Source: Sweltsa coloradensis
Taxonomy: Eukaryota; Arthropoda; Insecta; Plecoptera; Chloroperlidae
DNA length: 64,000 bases
Reading direction: 5' to 3'
NCBI GenBank assembly: GCA_024449915.1
Contig: JAMZAV010000028.1
Location: 434,001-498,000 of the forward strand
The translations under genes and the position numbers were made by a program. Each line of letters opens with the position of its first letter. The first letter of the stretch is position 1. Positions 10,510-23,900 of the stretch are shown here, piece by piece. The notes under the pieces were generated by a model, which was not told the DNA's origin, searched no databases, and worked only from the letters and a program-made list of their open reading frames with translations.

Positions 10510-11738
10510 CTAACATACATAACATAATTAACATAATGTGAGTTAACATAATGTCTAGCCACGAAAGTATTCGTCAACATATGTATATATATAAAGTATT
10601 TACTCATAGAAGCTTACTGTGCACAATTTTTTTTTTTTATAAATTTGTGTTTGATGATTGATGTTTGTTTTTGCAGAAGATTTTTTTTTACATTTGTAAA
10701 CTAAATAACTGTTAACGATCTCTGATTTAATCTTTGTATCTAGTCTATTGTAGGTGTTGTGTTTGATGTGTTTATGTGTACATATAATTGACCGGTGCTC
10801 TCTTAATGTTTATTCTACGCGCCACGCCCACGCTGATCAGCTGTTCTGCAGCTTAGTGGGTTTTTATAAAGTATAACTGAACAAAATGGAAATTGAAAGA
10901 AATCACTATACGTAGGAATTGGAGGTAGCGATTATCATAAAACTGGATTGGTATTTCGGTCACTGATGTCGCAATTGATACGAATTTTATTTAGTTGTAA
11001 TCGGAAGCAGGTGTATTGCTTCTTGGACCTTGGCTTCGACATACACCTTATTATTCTGGTCATCTCTTAGCCTCATCTACACCATATGATCTAACTGCTA
11101 GCCTGGAGTCTGAGCTACGCTATATTTTTATGCGGTGCCAGTGACGGTTTTTACGGTGTGCAAGGTGTGACAATTGCACACCTGATCAATCAGGAAAAAA
11201 ATGAAAAAAGCCTTACAAACCAAAATTAGGCAGTAAGCGGGAAATCGACGAGTTTGGCTGGTGAGCCTGAGCCTGTGTGGTCATGCAGTTCGAGACTCGT
11301 ATTAACCACACATATACAATGTGTAGTATGTATCTAGTTGTTAAGTACATAAAATCGTACAAAAATACAAACAAAACAAAATACTTTTATTTTGCTCTAG
11401 AATATGTCACGAAACCACATCCGGTTGAAGTAAAGTGAGAACTCACCTTGTGCATTAAAAAAATTAGGCTGTTTAAGCAGCATATTTCACTGTTATTTAG
11501 AAAACAAATTCGCCTTAGAACTCGTTTTAGGCCATTAAAATTAACAGTCCCCCAAAAAATGCATACCTGATATTGAGGTCAAAAAACGCCACTGTGCGGT
11601 ACTGTGGAAATGAAAGTCGAACTATCAATTGCTTAGAGGTATTATATTACTTCAATAATTTCTTACTTCACGCAAACGTTTAATTGAAAAGGAAAACCAC
11701 AAAATATTCCTAGGAAAAGTTGTCAGTCACTCCCCATG
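10510..11738. other. Intergenic, nothing recognised
   Basis: AT-rich sequence with T and A homopolymer runs. No gene or repeat structure supported. Confidence 0.5.
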
Positions 11739-12134
11739 ACTGAGAACAGTATTGCGGGCTTATAAACCGCCTGTCTGTAGGCGCTACGAACGGTGGCTTG
11801 GATGGTAGAAAGAGTAGATATTGTTTGCGCTGAGGTGTATGGCGGGCTTGTATTTTGCCAGCCTGCAGGCGTACCGGACGGTAGCGCAGGTGGCAGGCGT
11901 ATTACTAGGGGTTGTATGGATGTTGGGCTAGCGCTGAGAACATGTAATGCGGGCTTGTATTTTGCCAGTCTGCAGGCGTACCGGACGGTAGCGCAGGTGG
12001 CAGGCAACGGTATTACTAGGGGTTGTATGGATGTTGGGCTAGCGCTGAGAACATGTAATGCGGGCTTGTATTTTGCCAGTCTGCAGGCGTACCGGACGGT
12101 GGCGCAGGTGGCAGGCATTGGAACTACTAGGAAT
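11739..12134. repeat. Minisatellite, about 107-111-bp unit, 3 good copies plus 1 diverged
   Basis: GCGGGCTTGTATTTTGCCAG starts units at 11842, 11949 and 12060. A diverged start (GCGGGCTTATAAACC) lies at 11754. Each unit contains CTGCAGGCGTACCGGACGGT and GGTGGCAGGC. Spacings of 107 and 111 bp differ by a 4-bp insertion, so no frame is kept across units. The array is GC-richer than its surroundings and ends about 40 bp before element E1. Confidence 0.75.
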
Positions 12135-12172
12135 TTTGGGTGCAGGTGCAGACCACATCTTATCAACCTAAC

Positions 12173-12638
12173 TAGACCGCTTCGCGAACGCTTTTTCCAG
12201 TTGCGTTGATGGATGAGCTTTTTTGGAATATTTCTGTCCAATGAAAGATCGTAAAAGTACGATTTCTATGAGAAATATTGCATCAAATGTCTCTAAAATC
12301 ATAACATATATACTTTGGGTGATTTTAAACGTTCCCATAAAGTTTCATCAAGATCGGAATAGCCGTTTGCCAAATATTACTAAAATATCTCATTAAAAAT
12401 AGAAAAAATCGTAAAAGTACGATAATCATAAGAAATATTTGGTCGATTGTATCCAAAAACGTGGCAAGTCTACGTTCAGAGATCTTGAAGGTCCCCTCAA
12501 ATATTCATCAAGATCGCATATGCCGTTTGCCCGGTAAAGCGCGAACAAACAGACAAAAAAAACACCCGAGCTAATTTTTTTTTTTTTTGGGGGGGGGGGG
12601 TCAGTGAAATTGAAGTCTTCGCTTCGCTCATCCAACTA
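12173..12638 (+). mobile_element. E1: non-autonomous DNA element, subfamily A
   Basis: Starts TA-GACCGCTTCGCGAACGC, then GCGTTGATGGATGAGC, and ends CTTCGCTTCGCTCATCCAAC-TA. Inside are the family modules ATCGTAAAAGTACGAT, AAAACGTGGCA, TTTCATCAAGATCG and GCCGTTTGCC, then an A/T and G homopolymer stretch. TA dinucleotides lie at both ends. About 466 bp, non-coding. Internal modules are shared with E2 and E5. Confidence 0.7.
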
Positions 12639-13404
12639 AATCAATTGCCATTATACCCTTTACGCTTGTAGTTTTAGCTATATCTCTCCCCCCCCCCCTA
12701 TATGTTCATTTCCGATTGTTAGTACTTCCATCAAAATTAACAATATCATTTATCATTGCTTAGTAATTTATTTTATTTTATCTCTCTTGCATGTACTTTC
12801 TTTAGTATAGGTGGCTGCATAAAGATAATGTCTCTCTGGCCTTAATCTGACCCTAAATAAAGCCCTACATACATCGATCAATCAATGTCCTAAACTTGTG
12901 TGGGTGTGTTAAGAGGCGGACACACGTCAGAAAGAAGACGAGATGTCCCGACATGCAACACACTTTCAACGCTGTTCAAGCACAGCCGATCCGATGTATG
13001 TGGCGGTAAAAGCGGTGAGCATTGCAGACAGTACATCTTGCCCTATAGTCAAGGCAATGCTCGGGAGCACAAGAATTATGTACACCGCAAAACAACAAGG
13101 CGGTGAGCATGAGGAATGCAGTCAGCATGTAAAATTAAGGAACGATGCAGTTTTCTGTTTCGACTAGTGTTCGAGTATCTCGGAAACATAATGAATGTTG
13201 ACATGTAAGGTTTTTCCAAGGATTTGTTCCGTTCATCCGCCATGTTTAAAGTGAAAAAGTTTGGGCGTACATTATCTTACAATAAGCCTTTCTTGGCACA
13301 GTTTTCCAAGTTGGTACCAAATTAGATTTTGACTAATGATGTTTTAAATATTGGTTTAAATAACGTTTAATACTCCACTTTTTTGTCAACGGATCATAAG
13401 AGCT

Positions 13405-13665
13405 ATTTAGGAGTTTCGTACCGGTGGCCGAAAAAAATCATGCCACGAAAGCTGTTACTGAGAATCGTTTTTTTTTTCAATTTCGTTTATAACAGCTATA
13501 CTAAAGTTGTTAGAAACAATTATTAAAAAAATCACCAGTAAATCACTTGAAAAGCTGGTCAAAATAACTTTAATATACCCTCATGGCACATTGTGAGAGG
13601 TTATGTCCCGTCCAAAAATATTTTGAAAAATATAGCCCTCTTTCATCCAGCTGACTTTCGAGGAT
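13405..13665. mobile_element. Partial relative of the foldback element at 27782-28405
   Basis: Two blocks occur in the same order as in the later element: CGTACCGG-GGCCGAAAAAAATCAT then ACGAAAG (compare 28097-28127), and GAGGTTATGTCCCGTCCAAA then CCCTCTTTCATCCAGCTGACTTT (compare 28272-28350). The other half of the foldback is not obvious here. Confidence 0.45.
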
Positions 13666-13679
13666 TTTGGGGGGGATCG

Positions 13680-13815
13680 GACCGGGGTGACTGCATGGGT
13701 TAGCCTCAAGTTTAAAGTAGTTCCGGGACAGTCAATCCTGACACCGTATAACATTAGGTACTGTCACCCGAAGAGAGGCATGAATTTTGTCCCTGGGCAG
13801 TCTTTCGTTGACTAA
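13680..13815 (+). mobile_element. Degenerate SINE-like fragment
   Basis: Contains a GACTGCATGGGTTAGC head, GTCAATCCTGACACCG and a CCCGAAGAGAGGCAT block, followed by TCCCTGGGCAG. These match the order CAATCCTGACTG then CCTAAAGAGGGGCA in better copies. Confidence 0.4.
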
Positions 13816-13867
13816 ATTGCTTATCTGTCTCTTCCTCAACCGAATGAGTTTGATAATTGTATTATAC

Positions 13868-14585
13868 TAGGCCGCTTCGCGAACGCTTTTCCCAGTCGCG
13901 TTGATGGATGAGATTTGTGTGGAATATTTCTGTCCAATGATTACGTTTTTAAGTGGGATCTCTTTACTTTTTCTATTAGTTACTTGATATTACTTGTTAA
14001 TAATACACCTTTATTTCTATGAATTTGGCCAACTTTTTCAACTTTTTATTTCAAAAGGACATCACCATAATCTTTATGTCAATGTAAAATATGAACGTTG
14101 TAGCCCCACCCGTTTGGTCAGAATCGGCCCAAATATCACGAAAATATCGTATTAAAAACCGGGGGAAAATCGTAAAAGTACGATTTCTATAAGAAATATT
14201 TTTTCAAATGTCTCTAAAATCATAACATATATAATTTCAGTGATTTTAAACGTTCCCATAAAGTTTCATCAATATCGGAGTAGCCGTTTGCCAAATATCA
14301 CGAAAATATCTCATTAAAAATTGAAAAAAATCGTAAAAGTACGATAATCATAAGAAATATTTTATCGATTATACCCAAAAACGTGGCAGGTCTAAGTTTA
14401 GAGATTTCGAAGGTCCCCTCCAATTTTCATCAATATCGCATATGCCGTTTGCCTGGTAGAGAGCGACAAACAGTCAAACAACTTACAAAAAACAAAACAC
14501 CCGAGCTCTTTTTCTTGGGGGAACGTAAGTGAAAAAAAATAAACACGTAAGTCAAATTGAAATCTTCGCTTCGCTCATCCAATTA
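13868..14585 (+). mobile_element. E2: non-autonomous DNA element, subfamily A
   Basis: Starts TA-GGCCGCTTCGCGAACGC then CGCGTTGATGGATGAG; ends CTTCGCTTCGCTCATCCAAT-TA. It carries the extra 5' module shared with E5 (CAACTTTT-TTTCAAAAGG, then GAACGTTGTAGCCCCACCCG and GGTCAGAATCGG), followed by ATCGTAAAAGTACGAT modules and the ACAAACAGTCAAAC tail. About 718 bp, no ORF. Confidence 0.7.
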
Positions 14586-17396
14586 AATATTATGTATTTT
14601 GATGTTAATCGAAATAATTGTTATCCGTTCATTTATGAAATCTCTTAATTATAATCGTTCTATTTTCGCAGCTTACGATTCCGTTTAAAACATTCTTCAT
14701 TCGAATTAACCATATGTAAAATTAAATTAAATTTGAATAAATAAATCTCGTTTGGCTCGTCAATAAGTTTCTAGTAGTTACAAACTTTATGCCCCGTGAC
14801 GCTTTCTACTTCGTGTCTCAAGTCTCGAGTGCACTTGATCATCACAATGCAATTGCTCACTCATCAACAACTTTACTACTAGGGAGAGTTCTTTACGGCT
14901 AAAACGCTTACTTCACTCCATTTCAAGTGTTCAAACTTCTTAAGTTGCACTTCACTATTACTGCCCATCTTTCATAGTCTGTGAGAGAGACGCGCACTGG
15001 CGTCCACATAAATGTTTTACTACTTTACAGGCGTCCGCTTAGACACAATTATTATTGTTAACCTAAAACTAAACCTATAAAAACGCAACTCTCATGTGAA
15101 ACATTCCTCCAAATGGATGGGAGAAAGAACTAGATGCAAACAAAACCATAGTCTCGATATTCCTAGATTTTAAAAGAGTATGAGTAAGGGTATGTATGTC
15201 GTCTCGCACAATGCATTATTTTTGTGTTTGCTATTTGTAACTATGTATATGGATTATTCTAACAGCTAAATAGATATATTTACTACTACTACTTCTACGA
15301 ATCCTTAGAACTAACTATGCCAAACGATTGTCAAAAATTAATCAATATTCGTGCAAACGATTCTAGGTAGATCAATGATTTCAATCATCTTAACCAAGTG
15401 TATAGTATTGTCAAGGAATTACTATTTAAAGTAGAATCTCCCAGATATGCATCAGTTTTCTGTCCGTCCGTCCGTTCGTCTGAGAGTGCCACTTCCCACG
15501 CTAAAAACCGACCGCTGCCTCCCAATTATTGTCAGTGAGTTTTGTTGATATATTAAGCTCTTCAACAAGGTTGACACTTAATGTTTTTGGAGAACTTTAA
15601 AGTCATTGGAGCGGGGCTAGACCCTTTTTAAAGGTGTATTTTTGTGTACTCGGCACCTCCACCAACAAATTTCAATATTCGGTAAAATTTTATTTTCGTT
15701 CGCAATCTTTCGATTTCAATTTTGGTTACTCCGGTACCCGTGTCCGTGTGTTGTATAGATGGATAAGATGGAGAGTGAAAATATTAGGTAAATCGATCAT
15801 TTCAGTGAAATTTTTATTTAGTAAAGCGGTCAATATACATTAATTTTTGTTTGTACTTGGTAGATATTGGCAAGAACGCTTATTATCATCGTCATCGGTT
15901 AACAAATTTGTTGTACGTGATTTCGAATCAATATCGATCAGAGCTCATACCCTACGTATAAGGTAATCAAAGGAAAATCAAATAAATTAAAAACACGAAT
16001 TATGAGTTTTCGCAAGAGTGTAATTAAACGTGGCTTTAACAAAAATTAACCTGCGCTTTCAAGTTCGTTTGGGAGGAGAAACTATATATTTATAGCCACA
16101 GCGTCTTCTCGTGCGTTAAGCTCACCTCTTGAGTCTCGACCGATTCATGCATGCTATTGCGGCGTGCGTGTATCGGCAACCTACTAGCCTCATGTTTCAT
16201 ACTTTTTACAACAAAAAGTAGCTAGTGGTTTAGTACTGAAACAATAAACTTGATATATGCATCAGAGAGCAATTTTGTAATTTTAGAGTCAAACCAAATT
16301 GTCAGAACTGATTGTGTAAACTTGATTCTTCACTTAATCCCGACCTATACTTAAACCTTGACACACCTTGACTTTACACATTCCAAGACTTTATGACTCG
16401 CATCAAGATAATATAAGGTATTAAACAGCTCTTTTTGGGGCAAAGATTACTTTTCTGTCGCAATCAAGGTTGCTAGAACCTTGTGCACGCTTCACACGGG
16501 TATGGGTTTTGATCAACTTTCAGCAAAGCTATATGCTAAACCCGCACACTTGATATAAGAAAAGTAATGATAATCCGTATGGGTAGTATAAGCCACTGAC
16601 AAATCGTGAACTATATTTTTTGTTATCGAAGCACCGACCTGCAGAGTCTTTCGTGTGTGTGTATATATATAAAACTTTCGTGTGTATATATATTCATAAA
16701 ATAACAATTGTTAAATTGTAAATTAGTCTTCAGTTTTACCCCGAATATATAGGACTCGACGTTTATTTACAATTTTTGTATCTCATTCATTACCATAAAC
16801 AGCCAACGTCGTAGCTTTCAAATCCTGTTTCATCATCAAAATTTCCAACAGCGTTTATTTCACATAGCCCTGATGCGTTTTGATGTTACATTGGTTAATT
16901 AGCTGTAAGGTGTCAGTTGGAATTATGAAATACAAAGATCAACTTTCAAACATGGACAGAAACCTTCCTTCATGGTAAACAATACTCAACGCAATACTCA
17001 ACGCAATCAAACAATCTGTTTCTAGGTAATGTAACAAAAGCTTATTGAACCGGAATGTAATAAAATACACACCCAACAGACTTAATGCCTATGCTTGAGG
17101 AAGAGCCATGAATTGTAACTCGAAAGTGTTGTGACCTTGACTATTTGTTTTACGAGTGTATTTCATCAGTTGTTGGTGATGTATGACTCAAATGAGATAT
17201 CTACAATAGATTTACCAACAAACCACGTCCAAAACATCCGTGGGCCGAGCTCACTCAATTTAGAGGTGTCCGCGGCAGATGATTTGTTACAGCAGTTTCA
17301 GTCGCATGTTATGGCCATAGACCAACTGGACTATGGTATAACCAATTGGCGGATGGCTAAATCCGACTAAGCGTTAAAAATTAGTAACAGCCATCA
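14586..17396. other. Intergenic, nothing recognised
   Basis: About 2.8 kb of AT-rich sequence. The longest frames (such as 17131-17370) lack conserved motifs or splice context. A short TA/TG-rich run lies at 16655-16695. Confidence 0.5.
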
Positions 17397-17894
17397 ATAA
17401 CCTTAGTGTTGACTGAGTGTTTCTTTAAACTCACTTACCGAAGTCGCTGTTTATTTCCCGTACTCGGCGAATTTTCGACGAGGGTCCCCTCATCTTCGTC
17501 CGGCCACGCCAGACACACTGAGGTCCAAAGTGTTTCTGGTTTGGGGGGTGGATGGGCTAGCAGGCAAGCTCTGGATACGTAATCTACCACCAGAGGTCTC
17601 CAGCTTGTGTGTAGTTCTAGACTTGGTTGGCTGATACTGTCGAATGCACAGAGCATTGCTGCTGCTTCTTTAATTTTGCGCGTTATGGGGTTGTTGTCTT
17701 TAAATTAAATTTTGGATTCGTTCCATTTTATTGGTTGGTTGCATTCATACTTATGGTCTTTGAGGACAAAGATGAGGGGACCCTCGTCGAAAATTCGCCA
17801 ATTACGTTAAGTAAGTGATTTTAAAGAAACACTCAATAAACATTATATTTCCGGGTCAAATAGCTAACAAACTAGTAGCATAACCTTAGTGTTG
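17397..17894. mobile_element. Inverted-repeat insertion flanked by a 15-bp direct repeat, downstream of gene 2
   Basis: ATAACCTTAGTGTTG occurs at 17397-17411 and again at 17880-17894. Between them are inverted arms: 17413-17501 (TGAGTGTTTCTTTAA, GGCGAATTTTCGACGAGGG, TCCCCTCATCTT) and 17763-17837. The left arm has about 30 bp not present in the right. The 15-bp direct repeat may be the target duplication. It lies just past the gene 2 stop and probably within its 3' UTR. Confidence 0.6.
17727..17732 (-). terminator. Candidate poly(A) signal of gene 2
   Basis: AATAAA on the minus strand about 225 bp past the TAG stop. It lies inside the inverted-repeat insertion, so the element may supply the 3' end of the transcript. 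No nearer AATAAA is seen on this strand. Confidence 0.3.
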
Positions 17895-17954
17895 TGTGCC
17901 TTTAAACCTAAATAACTAACTATATGGCTAAGGGAAGGGATGTGTATGTACCTT

Positions 17955-20900
17955 CTAGTATGTGAGGTAGGCTGTGCGACGGCTGCTGGCCGCACCTCCT
18001 CGGTAGAACGGGGACTCGGGTCGGTTGCTGCTGAGCAAGTGTATTGAGAGACCATTGCGTCTGCGTTCTTCCTCGTGTCTGCGAAGAGCTCTGACATGGG
18101 GGATCTGGTCGTAGTAAAGGCTACCCCGAGAGAAGAGATTGCTCACAGCAATCCTGGCTTCCTCCCCAGTAATCAGCAGGGGGTCAGCTGTAGCATAAAG
18201 ATACAAAAACATTTACCTTTTAGGTAGCTGGTGCGTCCTCTTCCAGAAGAAGAAATACACACAAACACTATTTGCAATTAACAAAATGGGCCACGCAGTG
18301 AAGCAAAAATTGGCAAAAAGAAATGAATATGAAAAACAATCAGAAACAGGTTGATTTTGTAAAATGAGGGTAGAAACTTGAAGGATATGGTTTTACGACC
18401 ATGGTGTTGAAGAAGAACGTCCAATTTGACAAATAATGTGAAGACAAAATTCCTAAACCTGGTTTCTAAATTGAAATGTGAACGATGCGCCTATGAAACA
18501 TTGAAACAAAACATTTGTGTAATCTGAGATAAGAAGATCCAGGGGTGACTGCTAAAGGACCAAGCAAGACGAGAGAAAGCTGTGAAGCTCTGCGGGTCAA
18601 GCTAAATTGGAAAAGAGTGCTAAGTTCGTGCAGTGCACAAATTGTAGCTACCGTTTAAGTAAGACATCTTTTATGCTTTGCTATACGTATTAGATAACAA
18701 CGAAGTAAGAAATACTGCAAGTGCAGGGATGGTTTTTAAGCAAGAAGCTGATTCAAATGATGGACGTGTTGCCACAAGACATAAACCAAAGAATCAAGGA
18801 TGTCTTTCTTAAACAATCTGGGTAATTGTCATTTGACTCGTTTCGCAACATAGCTCAAGCAGGAACCTATATACTCACTAGTCCTGTCATGTCAGCAAAT
18901 TGACATTAATTTACCTAATTAGGTACAGAAGCGCCTAACATTATTTTTCATTCCGTTCTGTGGGTAGTCCTATTGTTGGTGATTCTTTCCAACTCTCCAT
19001 AAAACAAACGAGAATCAGAACGAAATTGAATACCCACATTATGTTGAATTGCGATTACTTATACTACTGAACTAGTTTGAAGGTAATGGAGAACAAATTG
19101 TATGCGTGGAAACAAGCTTTCATGATTGAAAGGGCGTAATTATGCGATCACAACATGTTTTACACGCCCTGTGATGTCATTGTCATGGGAGGGGTAGACT
19201 TGCGAGTTGATACATATCTCTCTCACTCCCCACGTGTGACATATGCTCCTCCCAAACTCTTCCTAGTCCGGATTAAACTGGATTGTTTTCTGGGGGCAGC
19301 CTCTTCAGTAAGATTATCACCACAGGACACACGCACCACAATCATAAAGACGTCGCCTTTCTTACTCACCTACCAAGCTGGAGAAGCCACATCGCAAATA
19401 ACTCAACTCCCGACACTTCTTATCCTTACACTATATCACCTCTATCTTCCTATTGCAATAATACACGGTTTCTCGTTATTCATGGTTATCAGTCACTCTT
19501 CTTTCTCCCAGAGTAATTGGAATTGTCGCACATACATCAAAAAGTTCTCCTTGGCGTTACTTTAATAGTGTCCTTACTTAGCTTCTGTTTTAATCATTCA
19601 ATGTCTGTCATCAGAAGTTATTTTCTTTGTAATCACATCACTCACCATGCAAACATTAATTGTGCACACCCATTAAATCCATGACTACGGAAATCAACCT
19701 TCTGGTGCACATTCTACATTCAGGAGCATGTCCTGTTCAACAAAGTGGGCACAGCCAAGGTTGTATACAATTAAGTGTTGAGTTCTTTTGGCACAATCTA
19801 GTTTTCTGCAACCTATATGCATTGATTTAAAGCACAGTGTTCTACTATTCACACTTTATGCTATCTCACTTAAAAAAAGTTTTTTTTTGAATAAACCGCT
19901 AAACCCATTTTAAGTTCGTCTAAACCAAACCCTTTTGTCTGCTTGTTCCTTTTTTTAAAAATATTTTTCATTGATGTAGGCCTATATAATTATGTTCAGG
20001 TTGTTTGTATATTTCGTCTTAAGTACCTTTGTCTTCAACTATTTTCTTTATGCCATGGTTTGTCTTTGACAAATCTCAGTTAGCCTTTGCATAAACTGCA
20101 GCTCATCTCACTAAAAAAATCATAGTTTGATCGGCAATGGTTATGAGCACCTCTGTCGTAATCTCAATCTTACGTGGTCTGTACTGTACTCTTATTTTCT
20201 CTTGAGACACTTAATTTATTTATAAAGAAAGTGTACAATCAGTCAGGAGGACATCAGGAAATTTTCTTTCACACCACTATATTTTTTATTTTCACTAGGA
20301 AAACGCTTAAGTCCCGCCGCGTTGTTGGATGAGCGTAATTGGTGCATTGAGCTGCCATGTGTTATGCGGATTTTCTGTTGTTCTGTGAAAAAATCATTAC
20401 TAAGTCGAATTTAAAAAAAATTAAATTAAATTAAATAAAAAATAATTATTCGATTGCGCTCAAATTTAACACGAATATATTAATTCATAAAATTAAAATT
20501 CTGTGAAAAAATCATTACAATAGGATAAAGCATGTAGGTGTTATAAGTCAAAGAACTGTTTAAAAAAAGAAAAAAAACGTAAAATTTCGATATTCATGAC
20601 AAATAATTTTTCGATTGCGCTCAAATTTCACACGAATATCTTAATTCATAAAATTAAGGTTCTGTGAAAAAATCATTAAAATCGGATAAAGCATGTAGGT
20701 GTTATAAGTCGAAGAAATTTTTAAAAATCGAAAAAATCGTAAAATTGCGATTTTCATGAAAAATAATTTTCCGATTGCGCTCAAAAACGTGGCAGTTCTA
20801 AGTTTAGAGATTTCGAAGGCCTCCAGAAAATTTCATCGCAATTGGAGTTTCGGTTTAGCCGGAATCGTGCTGACAAACACACAAAAATACAGAAAAAAAG

Positions 20901-23900
20901 AAAGAAAAAAAAACATTTCGGATTTTTTTCTCCAGTGTAGTGAAATGGAATCTTCGCTTCGCTCGCTACGCTCATCTAATTACCCATAAATATGAAATGT
21001 AATGCCCAATAAAAGTCAACCAATAAACATCGTGTATCATTACAATTTGACAGCGTAATATCAATGAATTACCTACACTCGATTTTGGAGAAATGCACCA
21101 TCACAAAACAAAATTTACCCGAATTAGATACAACTGAAACGTTCCCTTGCTTGGTAGTTCCAAAATAACAAAGCGGCCCGGGTCATACCTTCGCTACCCT
21201 CGGAGTCCAAGTACTGCAGCTGGTCATCAGGGGGTAGGAACACTCCATTAGGGAACATGTCCTCGGGGCTGGCGGGAGGGGCGGCGTCCAGACGCTGGGT
21301 GCGGGTGTAATCTGAAAGACACGAAGCTGATCAATAACATGCCCATGCCAAGAGTGCTGGTTAATGTAATAGTATTACAATCCTTGAATTTAAAGTTTAC
21401 CCATAATAATATTTTAGACAGAAGAAAAAAATAAATTTCCCTGTGTTGAAACTTAGGGTAAAGACTACCACCAATACGTGAAATTACGTTTTTTTATTGA
21501 TATCTCGAGAAGCTGCAAAATATTGCAAAACTGTTTGCAGACAGCTATGTGGTTTTGTGAGGACTATAGCCTGCACGAAAAAATATTGTAATGTGATGGT
21601 TTTAAGATTTTTATTTGGTAATTAATTAATTAATTAAATGCATATCTGAAATACAAACCACACCGATTATTATATTTGAATATTTTTTGCTTGCATTATA
21701 ATATAGTTCTAACAAAACCACATAGCTGTCTGCAATCAGTTTTTATATATTTTGCACCGTCCGTTCTCGAGATATCACTAAAACTGTAATTTCACGTAGT
21801 TTTAATATTAGTGGTTATTAATTGTTGGCACGATCAAAAAGGGGTAGTGCGAGCATTGAGGTGCGAGGTTACAAACAAACTTTGGTGAGACTGAGATGGT
21901 TGGAACGAAATGACAGCAAGATCGGAAACTTATCAGAAGGAAACAGAGAAAGGTGAAGGGAAGCTGATAAACTTTATAAGAAAACGCTTACGAATGGAAT
22001 AAGTTATAGTTGTTAGAAAAAAAGCAATTAAATATGTATTTTTCTGAAGTGGAAGCTATACTCTTATTAGCAGTACACCATTGTTCAGTGAGTGAGGAAC
22101 GCGTTCCCTTTTCATTTTCAGTGACTTGAATGGGAACGCGTTCCTTTTCTTGCATCAGGACCATGTAACGTAAAAAGTTACTATATTTCTTGGGAACTTG
22201 GAACGAATTTAACGTTATTTTATAGTTCCTTTCGGCGTCGTAATCCTGTCGATTTCCAGTATCTGATATCGTAAACTTCAGCATAAAATATATCTTGGGA
22301 CTTCGAAAATGGCTCCACCCTCTTGTCTGATTCCGAGTGGTGGAAACGGACTGATTCATTTGGCAAATTTTCGTCTGTTTTTTTCTATTTATAACTTGAC
22401 AAAATGAAAAGTAATGATAAATTAACTCTTATATCACATTATTATTAAAAAAGGAACGCGACAGGAACTAAGTTCCTTTTGAGGAACACCTCAGTTCCTT
22501 TTTTTTGGAAAGTAACGGGAACGTGCATCAGTTCCTTTTTAAGCAGAAGTTACTTAACTTTTCAAAGTTCCTTTTTGGGTGAACTTGCCCAAGACTGCTA
22601 TTGTTATACTAAAATGTATTTGGATTTTGAAACAATATATTATTCTACTGTACAAACTAAACGCAATTACGTATTCGCTACACGTTACTTATACACTGTA
22701 TTGTTATTCGCACGAGTGTGCACCTTTTGTGATTTCGCCTCGTTGATTGAACTGTACTCACATGTCAACATTTCTAAACCTCTGCGGTTACACGGTCATC
22801 AAGAACACTATTCCAGATATTATTGTATTTCTACACAATAAGTTAGCAAACCGACACGCCGATACTGCATGACAGAAGTAGACCAAGGCAGTTTCTGTAT
22901 TTCGAATGAAAGCTAATACACGATTACATAAGAGATCCAGTAACAAAGCGCAAGAATTTTACAAGAGTCATCTCTCTTATATACACTCACGTTTGAACAT
23001 ACAAATGTGAACTATTCTTCTCGGAACATTGAGGCGCACGTATGACATGAGTTTCGCCACTATCATCTAAATTGACGTATTATGTAAATGAAAAATAAAA
23101 CAACAGAAACACATAACATCCATTATTCGCATGTAATTTGTCAACGTGCCCCCCGACACGCCCCCCTACTTCTTCATGTGACAAATTTATTTTGATAGTT
23201 TGCAGGGAATCTCCTAAGGCTATTAAAATAAATATTTAAATGGAAAATAAAATAACAGAAACACTAGGTAGCATCCATTATTCGAATGTAATTTGTCAAC
23301 GTGCCACCCGACATGCCCCCCTACTTCTTCATTTGACAAATTTGGATAGTAAGCAGGGAATCTTTTAAGGCTATTGTTTCATCACCGATAGATGACTTTA
23401 CTATACTATATAACTCTGATTCGGAGGGTCACTGGGTCTAATTCCTTTACCGGCAATCCTGACTGAAGGTGTTTTTCAAGGTTTCCTCGGTCGTTAATGC
23501 AAATGCAAGGGGTATCCTCTTAGACAGCCCTTTGGACGTTCCATTCACAATTACCGTTACTCTAAAATACTTAGTTAGACACCTAGGCCCTGCAGGTTTC
23601 CCCCGAGGATTTTAATTTTTGTTGTCATAGCTGCCCTACAGAGCTCAATCCCAGCATTCACTCTATGACTAAGGAAAACTTAAAAAAAAAACATTTAAGT
23701 CATGATTGCTGGTGACGGATAGCGACCGACGACCTCCTGAATTAGTCTCGCGTAACGTATGACTAATGCGACATGATGGGCTATTTATCTCAATTGGTAA
23801 CAAAACCACTTATTTCTAAGGTAATTTTGTTTATACACGAAGAAATTAATTGGTCAGTGTTGCAATGCCAACATATTATATATTTTTTCCCCAAATCTAA

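Noticed and set aside
11723..12241. Open frames on both strands over the 107-111-bp tandem array
   Set aside because: The unit length is not a multiple of three in all copies, so the frame is not maintained as a repeat protein. The frames look like by-products of a GC-rich array.
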